Positions 42,950 to 52,389 of a stretch of 64,000 nucleotides of DNA are shown here, one piece after another. Position 1 is the stretch's first letter; each line of letters opens with the position of its first letter. The stretch is from Arion vulgaris (taxonomy: Eukaryota > Mollusca > Gastropoda > Stylommatophora > Arionidae). The stretch spans positions 45,053,363-45,117,362 of the forward strand of contig CM036756.1 in the NCBI GenBank assembly GCA_020796225.1. The letters are read 5' to 3'. The translations under genes and the position numbers were made by a program. The notes below the pieces were generated by a model. The model saw only the letters and a list, made by a program, of their open reading frames with translations, had not been told where the DNA came from and searched no databases.

Positions 42950-43450
42950 GCTTCTGTGGCTCGATCACAAACCAAGGATACCTGGATCAAACTTCGCGGC
43001 AGGAAATTTGTAAACAAATTTGTTCCTGTGGATTGTTACTGACTGTCGCTCGAGTGGTTACCGGGGCCCAAATTTGGGGTGTAAAGAATGGAACCACTGT
43101 TACCTGCCATGCATGTCGTAAGAGGCGACTAAGGAGGTTTGGCTGAAATCGGATGCACATGTCCTAAACTTGTATAAGTCTATGCGTTTAGGGCCTACCA
43201 AACCAATGTACAACGTATACACGTTCTGGCAAAGATCAAACATATCACAAGAGTGATTAAAATTGGTTGTAAAGAACGAACGCAAAGAAGGAAAAGAAGA
43301 AGTTACTGACTGTAAAAATAGATATCACTGTTCAGAAAGCAATGGTAAACTAATAGACGTATAAGTGGTGCCTACAAAACCAACAACTCGTTTACTGTGG
43401 TTGATGACGACGTCCTATAAAGGATATGCCACGATTTTCATTCAATTACT
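42950..43450 (+). mobile_element. SINE D copy split by a SINE B insertion
   Basis: Left part 42950-43046 (cttctgtggctcgatcacaa, cctggatcaaacttcgcggc, tttgttcctgtggattgtta) and right part 43302-43450 (tcagaaagcaatggtaaact, cacgattttcattcaa). The break is filled by SINE B with a duplicated 12-bp target, so SINE B moved after SINE D. Confidence 0.85.
43047..43301 (+). mobile_element. SINE B copy nested in SINE D
   Basis: Flanked by the 12-bp direct repeat GTTACTGACTGT (43035 and 43302). Head cgctcgagtggttaccgggg, tail aacgcaaagaaggaaaagaa. Defines the exact ends of the family. Confidence 0.92.
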
Positions 43451-43686
43451 GTCCTCAATAACTTGTTCACTTGCTATTTGTACCTAAATAAATGACAACT
43501 CCATCACGTTAAATTATTGTTTCATCCTTAAGCGATTGCATGATTTGAAACCGAAACAACAGAATTCAAAAGAAAACGAAAAAAATAAAAGTATATTCAT
43601 TTATTGTGTGCGTTTCAGTTACATTTTGATAGCTGTAACCACTCATTACTATTTTAAAAGCAATGTTTTGTTATTTATTACTCGTT

Positions 43687-43860
43687 ACTTATTAGTTGTT
43701 CGTTACGGAACTGACGTCACGGCACTAAGGGCAGACTCATAGGTACTCAGTATCCCCAACAGACATCGAAGGGTATGCATACTAATGTTTCCTGTGGCTC
43801 GTTAGTTAAACACACTCCTTACTCTGCCCCTACGTATCCAGCTCTACTTGTACAACGTTC
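43687..43860 (-). mobile_element. RH-LINE 3' end fragment
   Basis: gttacggaactgacgtcacg, gcagactcataggtactcag, and ctgtggctcgttagttaaac match 46170-46320. It is followed by RTE-1 5' sequence. Confidence 0.7.
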
Positions 43861-44164
43861 AACGGTACTGCAGAAGGCTAGAGGAGTAAACCTTGACCAA
43901 AAATCCGGAGGAGGGACCCTAAGGCAGTTGATGGTTAAGTGTGTATTTCTTGTCATCTTCTGGCATCTCCTGCAAACCCTGCTTGATTCCAAACGTATAG
44001 ACTTTGTCTTTCCTTTGGATGAAACAGTAGGGTAGAGAGGGTGCAAAATGGGCAAGGCACATTCTCCATATCAGCTGCCCAGGCTAGGTACAAAGAGAGA
44101 CGACACTTCAGCTTTGCTTTCGGCTCGGGCACAACACGGAAAGCAACAGTTACATAGAAACAAG

Positions 44165-44545
44165 ACAAATACATCTCTTAGATTTGGCACATGAAACGTA
44201 AGGACCATGTGTCCCGGACTTGGCAACCTAGACCCGACGAAAACAAAAGACATCAGAAAAACAGCTGTCATAGACAGAGAACTTGAGAGATTGCAGGTAG
44301 ACATAGCTGCACTACAGGAAACCAGGCTCCCAGATTGTGGCTCAGTAAAAGAAAAGAATTACACATTATTCTGGCAGGGCCTCAGCAAAAATCAACCTAG
44401 ACTGCATGGAGTCAGCTTTGCTGTGCACAATAGACTTGTGAAAGCTATTCATACACCTGTAGCTGCATTAGAGCGAGTAATATCCTTACGGCTCAATGTA
44501 AAGGTGGACTCTAAACATCATATGCGTCTACGCGCAGCCTAGCAG
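44165..44545 (+). pseudogene. RTE-1 endonuclease, N-terminal half
   Basis: Reads SLRFGT, TGA stop, NVRTMCPGLGNLD, then LERLQVDIAALQETRLPDCG (LQET has the catalytic Glu) and HGVSFAVHNRLVKAI, ending ICVYA where the palindrome begins. This is the start of an exonuclease-endonuclease-phosphatase fold that nicks target DNA. Confidence 0.85.
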
Positions 44546-45518
44546 TGAAACACGTACAAACAAAGTACTATAGTTTTACAAAATACATAAACAGTGACGA
44601 TAAACAGCAACGTTTCGACCAACAAGGCCTTTATCAAGCAAACGAACAAACAGGAGTGACAAATTAAATGAAACACAAATGGACGACCAAATACCAACTA
44701 TCTGGAAAATCTGGAATAAAACGAATAACGAAATAAATGTAACACAAAAAACACACATAAAAACTAGAAATAGAAAAGAAACAATGAAACATCTAGTAAA
44801 TATATAACTTGAATACATGCAACATATACCCATATAGATTATAAAGCATGGGAAGAGAAGTACTAAGAAGCATAAGAATGTAATACATGCAACATATACC
44901 CATAGAGATTACAAAGCATTGGAAGAGAAAGTACTAAGAAGCATAAGAATGTAATACGTTGAGCCGCGTGGTCATACATACAAGAAACAACCGATTCTCC
45001 AGAGCAAATCGACTACGATTTGCTCTGGAGAATCGGTTGATTTCTTTGTATGACCTTGACCACGCGGGCTCAACGTATTACATTCTTATGCTTCTATACT
45101 TTCTCTTCCAATGCTTGTAATCTCTATGGGTATATGTTGCATGTATTACATTCTTATGCTTCTTAGTACTTCTCTTCCCATGCTTTATAATCTATATGGG
45201 TATATGTTGCATGTATTCAAGTTATATTTACTAGATGTTTCATTGTTTCTTTCTATTTCTAGTTTTTATGTGTGTTTTTGTGTTACATTTATTTCGTTAT
45301 TCTTTTTATTCAGATTTTCCTTAGATACGTTGTATTTGGTCGTCCATTTGTGTTTCATTTTAATTTGTCACCCTGTTTGTTCGTTTGTTGATAAAGGCCT
45401 TGTTGGTGAAAGTTGCTGTTTATCGTCACTGTTTATGTATTTTGTAAAACTATAGTACTTTGTTTGTACGTGTTTCACTATTTATCAAGTTTTACTGCAG
45501 TCTTCCCCCTATTTCAAC
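44546..45518. mobile_element. ~0.95-kb palindromic element (Penelope-like arms)
   Basis: The sequence from tgaaacacgtacaaacaaag to ctttgtttgtacgtgtttca is a near-perfect inverted repeat with arms of about 460 bp and centre near 45010 (gattctccagagcaaatcg and its complement). Each arm holds an internal ~72-bp duplication (acatgcaacatatacccata). CCTAGCAG occurs at 44538 and 45519, flanking the insert as an 8-bp direct repeat; about 40 bp past the right arm belong to the insert. Each arm carries GATAAAGGCC...GGTCGAAACG, a degenerate hammerhead-like core as in Penelope-like elements. No protein is encoded. Confidence 0.75.
44600..44646 (-). ncRNA. degenerate hammerhead-ribozyme-like motif, left arm
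   Basis: In reverse complement: TTGATAAAGGCC, loop TTGTT, GGTCGAAACG. GGCC pairs with GGUC (one G-U) as stem II, between a CUGAUGA-like box (here UUGAUAA) and GAAA. Two core positions deviate, so self-cleavage is doubtful. The right arm has the complement at 45384-45425 (there with GGTGAAAG), and a third version is at 30697-30730. Confidence 0.3.
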
Positions 45519-46148
45519 CCTAGCAGCGTCTGCAGAAGATAAAGACAAGTTTTATGACTCATTACAGAATGTCGTTAACTCATTTCCAGTGGATGAGCAA
45601 CTGTATATATTGGGTGACTTAAATGCACGCATAGGATCTGATCACCAGTCATGACCAGAATGCCTGGGTCATCATGGCATTGGAAATATCAACGATAATG
45701 GTCAAAGACTGCTTGAATTCTGCTCCCAAAACAACATGTGTGTAACAAATACGTTTTTTGCTGACAAACACAGACATAGAGTGTCATGGTGCCACCCAAG
45801 ATCAGGTCACTGGCATCAGCTTGATTTTATACTCACACGCAGACAACATCTCAACACAGTGAAAGTCACACGTACTTTCCACAGCGCGGACTGTGATACA
45901 GATCATGTACTAGTTATCAGCAAAGTCAAAATCCTTCTAAGGAAAAGCAATTCAACAAGAAGACCACCCAAACCCAAAGTCAGCGTCACCAAAATGGGGA
46001 TGACAAGAGAATAGGGAGACTTTCAGATAGGCGTTTACTGCTCTGTGTGAGAATGAAATGGGAGAATGTAGCGTAGACGAAAAGTGGAACATTCTAAAAA
46101 TCGAACATATATGACTGTGCCATTGACTCCTTTGGCACCAAGAAATTG
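45519..46148 (+). pseudogene. RTE-1 endonuclease, C-terminal half
   Basis: Restarts at TLAASAEDKDKFYDSL, then EQLYILGDLNARIGS (catalytic Asp/Asn), stop, NNMCVTNTFFADKHRHRVSW, GHWHQLDFILTRR and DTDHVLVISKVK (catalytic His), into the linker to ttggcaccaagaaatt. At least one stop and frame changes. Confidence 0.85.
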
Positions 46149-46432
46149 GTTATTGGTTATTGGTTATTGGTTACTAAACTGACGTCATTGCACTCCGGGC
46201 AAACCCATAGGTGCTCAGTCTCCCCAACAGATATCGAAGAGTATGCATACTGATGGTTCCTGTGGCTCGCTGATTAAACACACCTCTCACTCTGCCTCTC
46301 AGGCATCCAGTTCGACTTGAACAAAGGGTAATTCCAAACTGCTTAAATCGCTTGATCGATTCAACATCGATTTTAGTGTCCTCATCCAACAGAGAGTCTC
46401 GAAGAGACCGAAGAATATCCCCTTATCCATCT

Positions 46433-47580
46433 TCAACTCCCAACAATCGATGCTGTTGATGCAAGCCTGTCCGCTCTCTCATTACCGTAAACACCCGCAT
46501 GCCCAGGACAGTATATCCACGTAAGCCGCTGGAGGTTAGAAACTTCTATAGACGACATCCACTCATACCGAAACCTGCCCTTCTGGATCTTGTGAAGCAT
46601 CGACTGAGAGTCAGATACAACAACTGCCCCAGTAAATGAAGTCCCAGAAATCCAATGGAGGGCAGCAGTAACGGCCTCAACCTCCATCCTCATACTAGAA
46701 GTAGTTGTCCTGTATGCCCCACTTCGCTCTGCAACAACCCTACCATGCGCATTAGCCAAGAAACCCCAGCCGGATTTCTCACCACGTTGAACCGACCCAT
46801 CGGTATATACAACAACATCATCATCCCTTGCATTATCTTCTATCAGCTGCTTAACTGCGAGATCAGCCTTCATGTTGCCCCAATCTCTACATTCTCTTCC
46901 AAGAGTAATGATAACGTTGAGATAGTTCATCATGCTTCCATCTGTTGGGATCCATTCTTCCCCTTTTGGTAGAGTCGCAACCGTAGTCACCTGGCCAATC
47001 GTTCTCTCAGCCTGGGCCATCCACGACATGCCACGCTGGATTCTCGTGCCCTTAACATCATTAGTGTTCCTGTGAAGTGGATGTCTCTTATCCGAAGTAA
47101 CCCGCATATATTCCTTGGTTTGGGCGATTGCATGACGGGAGCGTAGTGACAGAAGGCCAAGCATATATCTCATCTTCACAATGGGGGTATCTCTAGTGCA
47201 GCCCAGAACTATACGCATACCTTCATTCTGAACCCGTTCAAGTCGTTCACATTGTGATCTTGATATCGTAAAAATTCCGAGTCCGTAATCTACCACTGAC
47301 ATTACCAGTCGATCGAACAAAAGGGCAAGTAGTCTCTGCTCAAGGTGTGCGGCCACCATAACTTTGAGAGCCGCAAGACCACGCTTGCACCGTTGTATCG
47401 TCTGTTCAATATGGTGTTTGAAAGGTAGACTACGATCAAAGGTTATTCCAAGATAGCGAAGCCTGTCTCTGCGCTCGATGGTATGTTCATCAAAGATTAC
47501 ACAGGGTAGGTCAGCCTTGACGATGTGATTATTCAACGAGCACCACAACATACACGCTTTTTCAGGATTGACCTAGAGCG
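46433..47580 (-). pseudogene. RH-LINE thumb and RNase H domain, long intact frame
   Basis: A 372-codon open frame continues the reverse transcriptase: RLRYLGITFDRSLPFKHHIE, then the LINE thumb region (ERVQNEGMRIVLGCTRDTP). RNase H follows with all four catalytic acids: YTDGS (Asp251), RMEVEAVTAA (Glu290), VVSDSQSM (Asp314) and PGHAGVYGNERAD (Asp361). RNase H removes the RNA strand after first-strand synthesis. RNase H after RT points to the I/Ingi/LOA-like or related clades. The frame here is uninterrupted, fitting a recent insertion. Confidence 0.9.
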
Positions 47581-48284
47581 AGACTTCTACACCAACCCGA
47601 GATGGTATGCAATGTTTTCTGAATGTCGTCAACCATCTCTCGTCTATCTGACCCAGTCCTATATATTAAGATATCATCTGCAAATGTCAATGTCCGACCC
47701 AATCCGGTTGGCTGAATTTTAGCTACATTTGCTGTGTAAATATTAAACAACACGGGTGATAGAGGAGAACCTGGGTAATCCGGGCATATACGAGCAGGAT
47801 CCGATGTCCATGTTCCTAAACGGAGTGCAACGGTTCTCTCCATTAAAGAAGCAGCTATTCAGTTTACCAGCCAAGGATTAACTTTACATTTAATCAAAGA
47901 GCGCACCATTATTGAATAATTCACCTTGTTATAAGCATCCTCCAAGTCGATGGCCACAGCAACAGTCTCTTGCTTGGATTGGAAGCCTTCATAAACATCA
48001 TATGCAAACGTGCCAGCATTGTACCATGTCCCTTTCATTGGCCGGTAGCTACCCAAAGTGTCAAGGAGAATGTGGTCATTCTCCAAGTGACACATTACCT
48101 TTCTGGCCACTATCTTCTCTAGTAATTTGCCATATACATTTTGCAAGGTGAGTATTCGGTAGCTGCTGAGCAGTTTAGGATCCTTCCCATGTTTGTGGAG
48201 CGGTCGTAAATAACTATGAAGCCAATCTTCGGGTACCACAGCATTCTGTACACTGTTATTAAAATCCACCACAACTGCATTAAT
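47562..48284 (-). pseudogene. RH-LINE reverse transcriptase domain
   Basis: Reads NSVQNAVVPEDWLHSYLRPL, KHGKDPKLLSSYRILTLQNV, then AVAIDLEDAYNKVNY (first catalytic Asp), a TAA stop at about 47859, then GSPLSPVLFNIYTANVAKIQ and LTFADDILIYRTGS (catalytic DD). A one-base loss near 47580 shifts the frame before VNPEKACMLW. With one stop and one frameshift, it is only lightly damaged. Confidence 0.9.
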
Positions 48285-50398
48285 ACCAAGAAATTCTCCA
48301 ACAAAGACTGGGTAGAACAAAATGAAACAACACTCAGCCCTCTACTTGAGGAAAAAAAGAGCCCTAATAAATTACAAAAAGAAACCCTCGCACAAAGTTC
48401 AAAGGACCATCTTCAGCACACAAAATCAGTATTGCAATGAGAGTCAAGGAGGTGTGCAAATGAGTACTGGTCAAATCTATGTTCTGCGATACAAAATGCA
48501 GCAGATATGGGCAACACAAAGGTAATGTACGAAAACATCAGAGTAGCTCTGGGACCAAACATAACAAAATTGCACCACTAAGATCAGAAACAGGTGAGCC
48601 AATAACAGATATGACCAAACAACTCGAAAGATGAGTGGAACACTATTCAAATCTTTACTCTGTGGAGAAACCAGCACACCCAGTCCTCGATCAGATCATA
48701 CCAAAACATCATGAACTAACCGAGCTGGATACCGAACCCACAGAGTTGGAACTTTCCGAAGCAATCAACAGACTTTCAAATGGCAAGGCATCAGGACTAG
48801 ACAACATTCCTGCAGAAATCCTCAACTATAATAGGGATGTCCTCCTGCCCCACCTCTACCCTCTCCTTATTCAGTGCTGGAGAGAAGGAGCATTTCCTCA
48901 GGACATGAGAGATGCAAAGATAGTGACACTCTATAAAAACAAAGGGGATAAGGGGATTGTAACAACTACAGAGGCATCTCCCTTTTAAGTGTCACAGGCA
49001 AGGCTTTTGCACTAGTCCTTTCTAAACGACTACAGAAACTAGCAGAGCGTGTTCTCCCAGAGTTGCAATGTGGATTCAGAGCTGGACGGTCAACAACTGA
49101 CATGATATTTACCCTTCAACAGCTACAAGAGAAGTGCAGAGAGCAGAGTAAGCCTTTATGTATTGCTTTCGTGGATCTGACTAAGGCATTTGACACAGTC
49201 AGCAGGGCAAGTCTTTATAAAATACTGAAGCATATTGGCTGTCCCCCAAAGTTGATCCAGTTGATTGTCTCCTTCCATGAGGGCATGAAAGCCAACATAC
49301 AGTTCGATGGCAGCACATCTGATAGTTTCGAGGTTAAGAGTGGAATCAAGCAGGGTTGTGTCCTTGCCCCACCCTCTTTGGCATCTTCTTCGCAGTCCTT
49401 TTGAACCACGCCTTGTGGGACGCTGATGGTGATGTTTTCATCCGCACTAGATCTGATGGTTCACTCTTTAACTTGTCTCGCTTAAGAGCCAAAACAAAAA
49501 CGACGGAAATTCTTCTCAAATACCTCCTTTTCGCTGACGATGCTGCCTTAGTCGCCCACAGTGAGACTTCACTGCAATGCCTAATCAATAATTTGTCAAC
49601 TGCATGTGACCTATTTTTTCTGACTATAAGTGTCTCCAAAACAGTTGTATTATGTGAAGGAGGTAACACAACAAATATCACTTTAAATGGTAACCATCTA
49701 ACACCAGTTCAAAAATGTTGCTATCTCGGGTCCATGGTCACTGCCAGCCTTTCTATAGATGAAGAAATCAACGCTCGTATAGGAGTGCGGCTACTACATT
49801 CGGCAAACTATCAAAGCGAGCGTGGGACAACACAAAACTGACATTGCAGACGAAGATTCAAATATATCGAGCCTGTGTAATTAGTTCTTTACTATATGGC
49901 TCAGAAACATGAACAGCCTACTTAAGACACGAGAGGAGACTTAACATCTTTCACCTTCGATGTCTCCGCAAGATTATGAACATCAGGTGGTACGACAAGA
50001 TAACCAACTCTGAAGTACTGCAGCAAACCTGCATTCCATCATGGGCATGCTCAGCAGTAGATGACTAAGATGGTTGGGGCATGTGAGAAGAATGGAAACT
50101 TATCGCATACCAAAACAAATGTTGTTCTGTGAACTTTCGGAGGAAGAGGCACCAGGGCAGACCACTGCTCAGATATAAAGATGTCTGCAAAACCTCAATG
50201 AAAACTTTTCTATAGGTCCCAGCACATAGGAAGGACTAGCTGATGACAGAGTTGTGTGGAAAGCCAAATTACGAAAGGGCGCAGAATCTTTTGAGAAGAA
50301 ACTTATGTATGAGCTGAACGACAAAGAGAGAAAAGCGAAAACTCAGAAGTTGTCACAGTAAAACACTTGCCAACTGACCGTCTGTAAAGACGAAAACA

Positions 50399-50400
<2 letters not shown>
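48285..50400 (+). pseudogene. RTE-1 reverse transcriptase and C-terminal tail (of the nested full-length copy)
   Basis: Motifs in order: LSNGKASGLDNIPAEIL, QCGFRAGRSTTDMIFTLQQL, CIAFVDLTKAFDTVSRASLY, IKQGCVLAP, LLFADDAALVAHSETS, YLGSMVTASLSIDEEINARI, and the tail RYKDVCKTSM. Frame breaks near 48955 and 49370 are at the same positions as in the 7.8-9.8 kb copy. The C-terminal tail is further interrupted near 49850 and 50215. Confidence 0.9.

Positions 50401-50401
<1 letters not shown>

Positions 50402-50479
<78 letters not shown>
50402..50479. repeat. (TA)n microsatellite, RTE-1 3' tail
   Basis: About 39 TA dinucleotides directly after the RTE-1 3' end gaaaacacca. RTE-1 copies at 9.8 and 40.2 kb also end in TA-rich runs, so the tail probably seeded the microsatellite. 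Confidence 0.95.
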
Positions 50480-50480
<1 letters not shown>

Positions 50481-50935
50481 CGGTTCAGTTCTTCCTGGAG
50501 TTTATTAGCAATTTCATCCCTGTTTCTCCCTGTCTGTACACCATGATGTCGTCTGCAAATGACAGTGTTCGTCCCTGCCAGATAATTGCTGCTTCGTAAT
50601 CATTATGGTGGAAACATTGAATAGTACTGGAGATAGTGGAGATCCCTGGGGTAGGCCCGGTGAAATTTTGGTCTGCAGAGTACCAATTACCACACCTGAG
50701 TGCCACTTTCCTCTCGAACAGGGCCCTTGCAATCCATCTTATGAGCAGTGTATCGATTTTGAGTAGCGTGAGCATTTGTATAAGGTATGTGATTGGAACT
50801 TTGTTGTAAGCATCCTAGAGATCTAGTACAACAGCACAAGTCTCCAAACCAGCCTGGAAGCCTTCAGAGACGTCTTTCTTTGCAGATGTTTCTGGTGCAT
50901 CGATAAACCATACCAAAGCTGTGCTATCATGGTTC
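50480..50935 (-). pseudogene. inverted RT segment of the twin-primed RH-LINE
   Basis: Minus-strand frames: LCCCTRSLGCLQQS-type decayed start, LLIRWIARALFERKVALRCG, GLPQGSPLSPVLFNV and GRTLSFADDIMVYRQG, ending KLLINKLQEELNR at the TA repeat. It has one frameshift between the LPQGSP and FADD blocks. Confidence 0.8.
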
Positions 50936-52310
50936 TCCTAAATAATCACATTGTGAAGTCTGACACACCACATGTTACGTTAGATGGACATACACTCACC
51001 CGAACAGCATCTATGAGTTATTTGGGTGTAAATTTGATCGCAGTCTATGCTTTAGGGACCATATCGACCAAGTTATTGCCAAGGCTCACAACGCACTATC
51101 CGCATTGAGAATCATGGCGGCTGCTAACATTGAGCAACGCCTTCTTGTGCTCTTGTACCAAGGTATTGTTCTGTCATGTATAGAATATGCATGCGCTCTC
51201 CTAACAATTAGTCCTACGCAAACAGTGAGACTGGAAAGAATTCAGAATGAGGCTATGCGCATCATTCTGGGATGCACCAAAGATACACCAGGAGTGTCAA
51301 TGCGATTCCTTCTTGATCTCCCAACTATTGCTAACAGAATTGAAACTTGGAGGGTTCGATCATATCTAAGAATCAATGCAAACAAGGAACATCCTCTCCA
51401 TGAAGAACTGATTAAGGAGAAAGGGTGTTGACTCAAGAGAGGCAGATCATGGCTGAGTCAGGCGGAAGATATGCTTATGAAAATATGTGATCGTTCCGAA
51501 TTAAAACAGGAGAGGAATGGATTGCTGTGCCGCCTCAATTTCTGACTGCTTTCACCGTTATTACATCTATTAAGAAAAACTACGAACAAAATAATCTATC
51601 ACTGCTAAACGTGGAGGTGGAGGCTCTCTTTAATGACATCATCAATGATACAGATGTGGTTATTTACACCGATGGTTCAGTCATTCGCCAACAACGCTTG
51701 CGTGGGCTTTTCAGCATGCTCAGGGGGAAAAAATAATAAGAGAGGCCAGTGGGGCCTACGCAACAACCACAAGCAGCTTGAAATGGAGGTTCGGGCGGTT
51801 ACGGAGGCGGTGAACTGGTTGGCATCTCACAATTACTCTCGTGTTTTCATACTCAGTGACTCCATGAGCATGATTCGTAAAGTCGAATCAGGTATGGTGA
51901 GACGCGACTGGGTGGAGGTACTGGTACAGACAATGATCAGAGAAATCACCTTTATTTTTGTCCCTGGGCACGCAGGAGTTAGGGGTAATGAACGAGCTGA
52001 TAGATTGGCTGGCTTAGCTACAATATCAGAGGGAGCTGCAATGGATCGAAGTGACATTCTTCACGCATTGAGAGTCTTTCCGAACAGAGGAGTTTCAGGG
52101 CTGTGAATCCCACTCGCTGACCAGATTGAAAGAGATGGGTGTCAATATTGGCGCAGCCCGAAAAGAACGACATACTAAATATGCAAAGAGATTGATTAAT
52201 CAACATCGAACTGGCGTGTTGGGTCGCTGGACGCTGCTGGATTTGCTGAGGCGGAGATCGGAGCACCTATGGACATGTCCGAGTGCTATGATGATAGTCC
52301 TATATAACTG
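50935..52310 (+). pseudogene. thumb and RNase H segment of the twin-primed RH-LINE
   Basis: Frames in order: LNNHIVKSDTPH; FDRSLCFRDHIDQVIAKAHN; RIMAAANIEQRLLVLLYQGI; DVVIYTDGSVIRQQR (RNase H Asp); SSLKMEVRAVTEAVNWLASH (Glu); VFILSDSMSMIRKVESG (Asp); FVPGHAGVRGNERADRLAGL (Asp). Breaks near 51030, 51430 and 51735. The sequence differs from the 46-kb copy, so it is a separate subfamily, shared with the fragments at 31.3 and 33.4 kb. Confidence 0.85.
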
Positions 52311-52321
52311 ATAACTAATAA

Positions 52322-52324
52322 CTG

Positions 52325-52382
<58 letters not shown>
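52322..52382. repeat. (TA)n microsatellite
   Basis: About 25 TA dinucleotides on the far side of the twin-primed LINE; probably the other half of the split RTE-1 tail repeat. Confidence 0.93.
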
Positions 52383-52389
52383 TAATGTA

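Larger units (their letters stand above)
46149..48284 (-). mobile_element. RH-LINE insertion (RT plus RNase H), 5'-truncated, with 11-bp target duplication
   Basis: Flanked by ACCAAGAAATT at 46138 and 48285. Removing it rejoins the RTE-1 reading frame (FGTKKFSNKDW). Orientation is minus; the 3' end at 46149 is made of ttattgg units (three to four tandem copies), a simple-repeat tail. The 5' end is truncated within the reverse transcriptase N-terminus. Related fragments are at 16.8, 31.3, 33.4, 43.7, 50.5-52.3, 52.4-53.8, 54.4, 55.0 and 62.3-63.6 kb. Confidence 0.92.
43860..50480 (+). mobile_element. RTE-1 near full-length element with two nested insertions
   Basis: Host segments 43860-44545, 45519-46148 and 48285-50480 total about 3.5 kb, the expected size of a full RTE. 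They read in order: 5' untranslated region; endonuclease start with the NVRTMCPG block; endonuclease end with GDLNARIG and DTDHVLVISK; a linker; the whole reverse transcriptase; the polymerase tail; and a TA-repeat tail. The palindrome at 44546-45518 and the RH-LINE at 46149-48284 interrupt it. Shared target duplications on both sides prove the interruptions. Internal stops (for example TGA replacing the Trp codon before NVRT) and frameshifts make it inactive. Confidence 0.9.
50480..52321 (+). mobile_element. RH-LINE copy with inverted 5' segment (twin-priming structure)
   Basis: From about 50930 to 52310 the plus strand carries LLNNHIVKSDTPHVTLDGHT, the thumb (RLERIQNEAMRIILGCTKDT), and RNase H. 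From about 50930 back to 50480 the minus strand carries the upstream RT part (PGLPQGSPLSPVLFN, LSFADDIMVYRQGETG). The two pieces are adjacent parts of one element, with the 5' piece flipped, exactly the twin-priming outcome. The insertion sits within a TA-repeat run (50402-50479 and 52322-52378). The 3' end is ctgataactaataactgatc. Confidence 0.85.

Noticed and set aside
45000..45030. Rho-independent terminator at the palindrome centre
   Set aside because: The hairpin is the middle of a ~0.95-kb inverted repeat in a eukaryotic transposon; no U-tract or bacterial gene is nearby.
46433..48284. Intact autonomous retrotransposon
   Set aside because: The RNase H frame is long and clean, but the reverse transcriptase has a stop and a frameshift, and the 5' part including the endonuclease is missing.
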